This document shows positions 62,058-64,000 of a stretch of 64,000 nt of DNA, one piece after another. A program made the position numbers and the translations under genes. The notes beneath the pieces were generated by a model. The model searched no databases, was not told the DNA's origin, and worked only from the letters and a program-made list of their open reading frames with translations. Location: assembly GCF_014207935.1 (NCBI RefSeq), contig NZ_JACHLL010000006.1, forward strand, positions 62,001 to 126,000, read 5' to 3'. Origin of the DNA: Pseudomonas fluvialis (lineage in GTDB: Bacteria; Pseudomonadota; Gammaproteobacteria; Pseudomonadales; Pseudomonadaceae). Within the stretch, counting starts at the first letter, position 1. Each line of letters starts with the position of its first letter.

Positions 62058-63806
62058 TCGCGACCAGTCGACCTGATAGTCCGCCAGGTAGGCATCCACG
62101 GCCGCGCCCACCGTGGGCTGGATGCGCCGTTCCTCCTCGGGGGTGATCAGGCCGAAGCGGCGCAGCTTGTCCTTCACCGGGCCCTTGACCTCGGCGAAGT
62201 GGAAGTCGATACCGGCGTTGCTCAGGATCTGACCCAGCTCTGCCAGCATGTCGGCAGAGGTAATGTCGATGCTGGTGACAGGCTCCGCAGCGACCACCAG
62301 CCGGCGCACTGGCGTGGGTGACTCGGCCAGGGCGCGCAGTACGCGCTGCTGAAACCATTCGGCATTGGCGAAGAACAGCGGCGCGTCCCAGCGCAGCAGC
62401 ACCAGGCCGGGAATGCGGCGGGCATTGGGGTGGCGCTCGATATCGTGGAAACCGCGAATGCCGTCGACCCGGCCGAGTACGGCGGAGTAGGGGCGCCAGC
62501 CATCCCAGAGAAATTCGATGACCGCCAGCACCACGGCGATGCAGATGCCAGGAATGGCGCCGAACACCGTCACGCCGGCAAAACAGGTCATCGACAGCCA
62601 GAACTCCCATTGCTGCACCTTGTAGATGCGCTTGAGGTCGGCAAATTCGAACAGGCCGATGGCGGCGGCGATCACCACGGCGGCCAGGGCGCTGTTGGGC
62701 AAAAACTCCATCAGGTTGGGCGCGACCAGCAGCAGGATGGCCACGGCCAAGGCGCCGACCACGCCGGTGATCTGGGTTTGCGAGCCGGCCGCTTCGGCCA
62801 CCGGAGTGCGCGACGAGCTGCTGCTGATCGGGAAGCCCTGGAACAGGCCGCCAATCAGGTTGGCCGCGCCCAGGCCGATCATCTCCTGGTTGGGGTCGAC
62901 ATAGCTGCGCGTGCGCGCGGCATAGGTACGCGACAGTACGCTGGTATCGGCAAACGCCACCAGCGCTGCCGCCACGCCACCGAGCGCCACGGCGGCCAGG
63001 TCGACGCCGCTGAGCCAGGGCAGGGCAAAGCTGGGCAGGCCCTGGGGCAATTGGCCGAGGACCTTGACGCCCTGGCTGTCGAGGTCAAACAGGCCAACGG
63101 CGACGGTAGCCAGCACCACCGCGATCAGAATGCTCGGCAACTGCTGGAAGCGCTTGAGCGCGAGGATCAGTGCCAGGGTGCCGCCACCCACGGCAAAGCT
63201 GTAGCCATTGCCTTCACCGGCCCAGAGCGCCTGCGCCAGCAGCCAGACTTCGCGACCGGGTCCATCGCCATCCACCGAGACGCCGAACAGCTTGGGCGTC
63301 TGACTGATCAGCACGGTCAGGGCGATGCCGTTCATATAGCCATAGCGTATCGGCTTGGACAGCAGTTCGGTGATGAAGCCCAGGCGCAGCAACCCGGCGA
63401 CGATGCAGGTCAGGCCGGCCACCACCGCCATCATGCTGGCCAGAATCACCGCGCGCATGGCGTCACCGCCGGACAGCGGCAGCACCACGGCGAGAATCAG
63501 CGCCGCCAGCGCCGAATCGGGGCCCAGCACGAGGATGCGGCTGGGTCCGAACAGGGCATAGGCCAGCAGCGGCACGATGGTCGCGTACAGGCCATAGATC
63601 CCCGGTACGCCGGAGGCCTCGGCATAGGCAATGCCCACCGGTACCAGCATGGTGGTCAGCACCAGCCCGGCGGCGATGTCCTTGGGCAGCCAGGCCAGTT
63701 GGTAGTTCTTCAGCATCAGCAGACCCGGCAGCCAGCGCAGCCAGCCACTGGGCGCACTGACGATGGGCAGCGCGGCATTTTGCGGCTTGGGGGATTCGCT
63801 GGTCAT
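62055..63806 (-). CDS. SulP-family anion transporter with STAS domain
   Basis: 583 aa. About 12-14 membrane segments, with VPVGIAYAEASGVPGIYGLYATI and the FPISSSSSRTPVAEAAGSQTQ signature. The C-terminal STAS domain (about 450-560) contains LRWDAPLFFANAEWF and SIDITSADML. The family carries sulfate, bicarbonate or dicarboxylates; the substrate cannot be told here. Starts 17 bases after the antiporter gene stop, likely co-transcribed. Confidence 0.92.
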   Translation of the reverse strand: MTSESPKPQNAALPIVSAPSGWLRWLPGLLMLKNYQLAWLPKDIAAGLVLTTMLVPVGIAYAEASGVPGIYGLYATIVPLLAYALFGPSRILVLGPDSALAALILAVVLPLSGGDAMRAVILASMMAVVAGLTCIVAGLLRLGFITELLSKPIRYGYMNGIALTVLISQTPKLFGVSVDGDGPGREVWLLAQALWAGEGNGYSFAVGGGTLALILALKRFQQLPSILIAVVLATVAVGLFDLDSQGVKVLGQLPQGLPSFALPWLSGVDLAAVALGGVAAALVAFADTSVLSRTYAARTRSYVDPNQEMIGLGAANLIGGLFQGFPISSSSSRTPVAEAAGSQTQITGVVGALAVAILLLVAPNLMEFLPNSALAAVVIAAAIGLFEFADLKRIYKVQQWEFWLSMTCFAGVTVFGAIPGICIAVVLAVIEFLWDGWRPYSAVLGRVDGIRGFHDIERHPNARRIPGLVLLRWDAPLFFANAEWFQQRVLRALAESPTPVRRLVVAAEPVTSIDITSADMLAELGQILSNAGIDFHFAEVKGPVKDKLRRFGLITPEEERRIQPTVGAAVDAYLADYQVDWSR

Positions 63807-63823
63807 GGCTGTGTGCTCTGCAA

Positions 63824-64000
63824 TCAGGGAGCCGGGATGGCGGGAATGAAGAAGAAGGCCATGCCGAATACCAGGTACACGGCCAGCAGTTGCACGCCCT
63901 TGAGCCAGTCCGAGCGGCCATCGCCAGCGATCTGGCCGGTGATCAGCACCGCCAGCAGCATGGTCAGGGTCAGGCCGGAGGTGAAGGCCAGGTTCATCGC
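63824..64000 (-). CDS. Ca2+/H+ antiporter C-terminal end, cut by window edge
   Basis: 58 visible residues ending in TGA (63824-63826). Two membrane helices flank DGRSDWLKGVQLLAVYLVFG, the C-terminal landmark of the CaxA/ChaA calcium-proton exchangers. The start lies beyond 64000. Confidence 0.8.
   Translation of the reverse strand, partial: AMNLAFTSGLTLTMLLAVLITGQIAGDGRSDWLKGVQLLAVYLVFGMAFFFIPAIPAP

Overview
The window looks like a chromosomal segment of a Pseudomonas species in the broad sense (stutzeri / alcaligenes / mendocina-like). The evidence is a high-GC backbone with ANR-type anaerobic boxes, the narXL-narK1K2GHJI-nifM-moaA order seen in Pseudomonas, a class III ribonucleotide reductase, and a chromosomal integron. 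This placement rests on gene content and gene families read by eye, not on a database search.

Layout. 1-4420: the 3' end of an integron cassette array with seven attC sites, low-GC cassette genes (YcxB-like, trypsin-like protease, two lipoproteins, unknowns) and one cassette with no convincing gene. It abuts a truncated GNAT acetyltransferase remnant (4429-4554). 4571-5362: two small chromosomal genes. 5473-19846: the respiratory nitrate reductase locus, with narXL divergent from narK1K2GHJI-parvulin-moaA and clear NarL and ANR sites between them. 20055-22253: anaerobic ribonucleotide reductase, in which the glycyl-radical segment is a separate 49-residue gene. 22575-35799: an accessory quorum-sensing biosynthetic island. 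36096-36833: nrdG, the activase for NrdD, now 14 kb from its partner. 36841-39996: ftrABCD ferrous iron uptake genes. 40095-46223: cyclic-di-GMP enzymes, one paired with an orphan periplasmic binding protein, plus an FKBP. 46330-50688: AraC regulator with a Baeyer-Villiger monooxygenase / esterase / short-chain dehydrogenase operon. 50882-53395: housekeeping and unknown genes (rraB, glutamine amidotransferase, DUF533, SnoaL-like). 53559-61894: ydcSTUV-patD-like polyamine uptake and gamma-aminobutyraldehyde oxidation, a second aldehyde dehydrogenase and a LysR regulator. 62055-64000: SulP transporter and the end of a Ca2+/H+ antiporter gene.

The most interesting part is 22.5-35.9 kb. A canonical LuxR (AHL-binding residues intact) and a LuxI-type synthase (catalytic residues intact) lie tail to tail beside minus-strand genes for an AfsA-family hotdog protein, a HAD phosphatase, an aldo-keto reductase, an FAD monooxygenase, a free-standing condensation/PapA-like acyltransferase, an alpha/beta hydrolase, a quinone-oxidoreductase-like reductase, a RarD-type exporter, a degenerate HMGL-like TIM-barrel fusion and an exported unknown, plus TetR and EthD-like genes. 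AfsA with a phosphatase and reductases is the logic of gamma-butyrolactone (A-factor type) synthesis. I found three matching lux-box-like dyads (upstream of luxI, the aldo-keto reductase operon and the EthD gene), each about 37 bp from a -10-like hexamer. The sequence therefore suggests an acyl-homoserine-lactone-controlled pathway for a butyrolactone/butenolide- or furan-like molecule, inserted between nrdD and nrdG.
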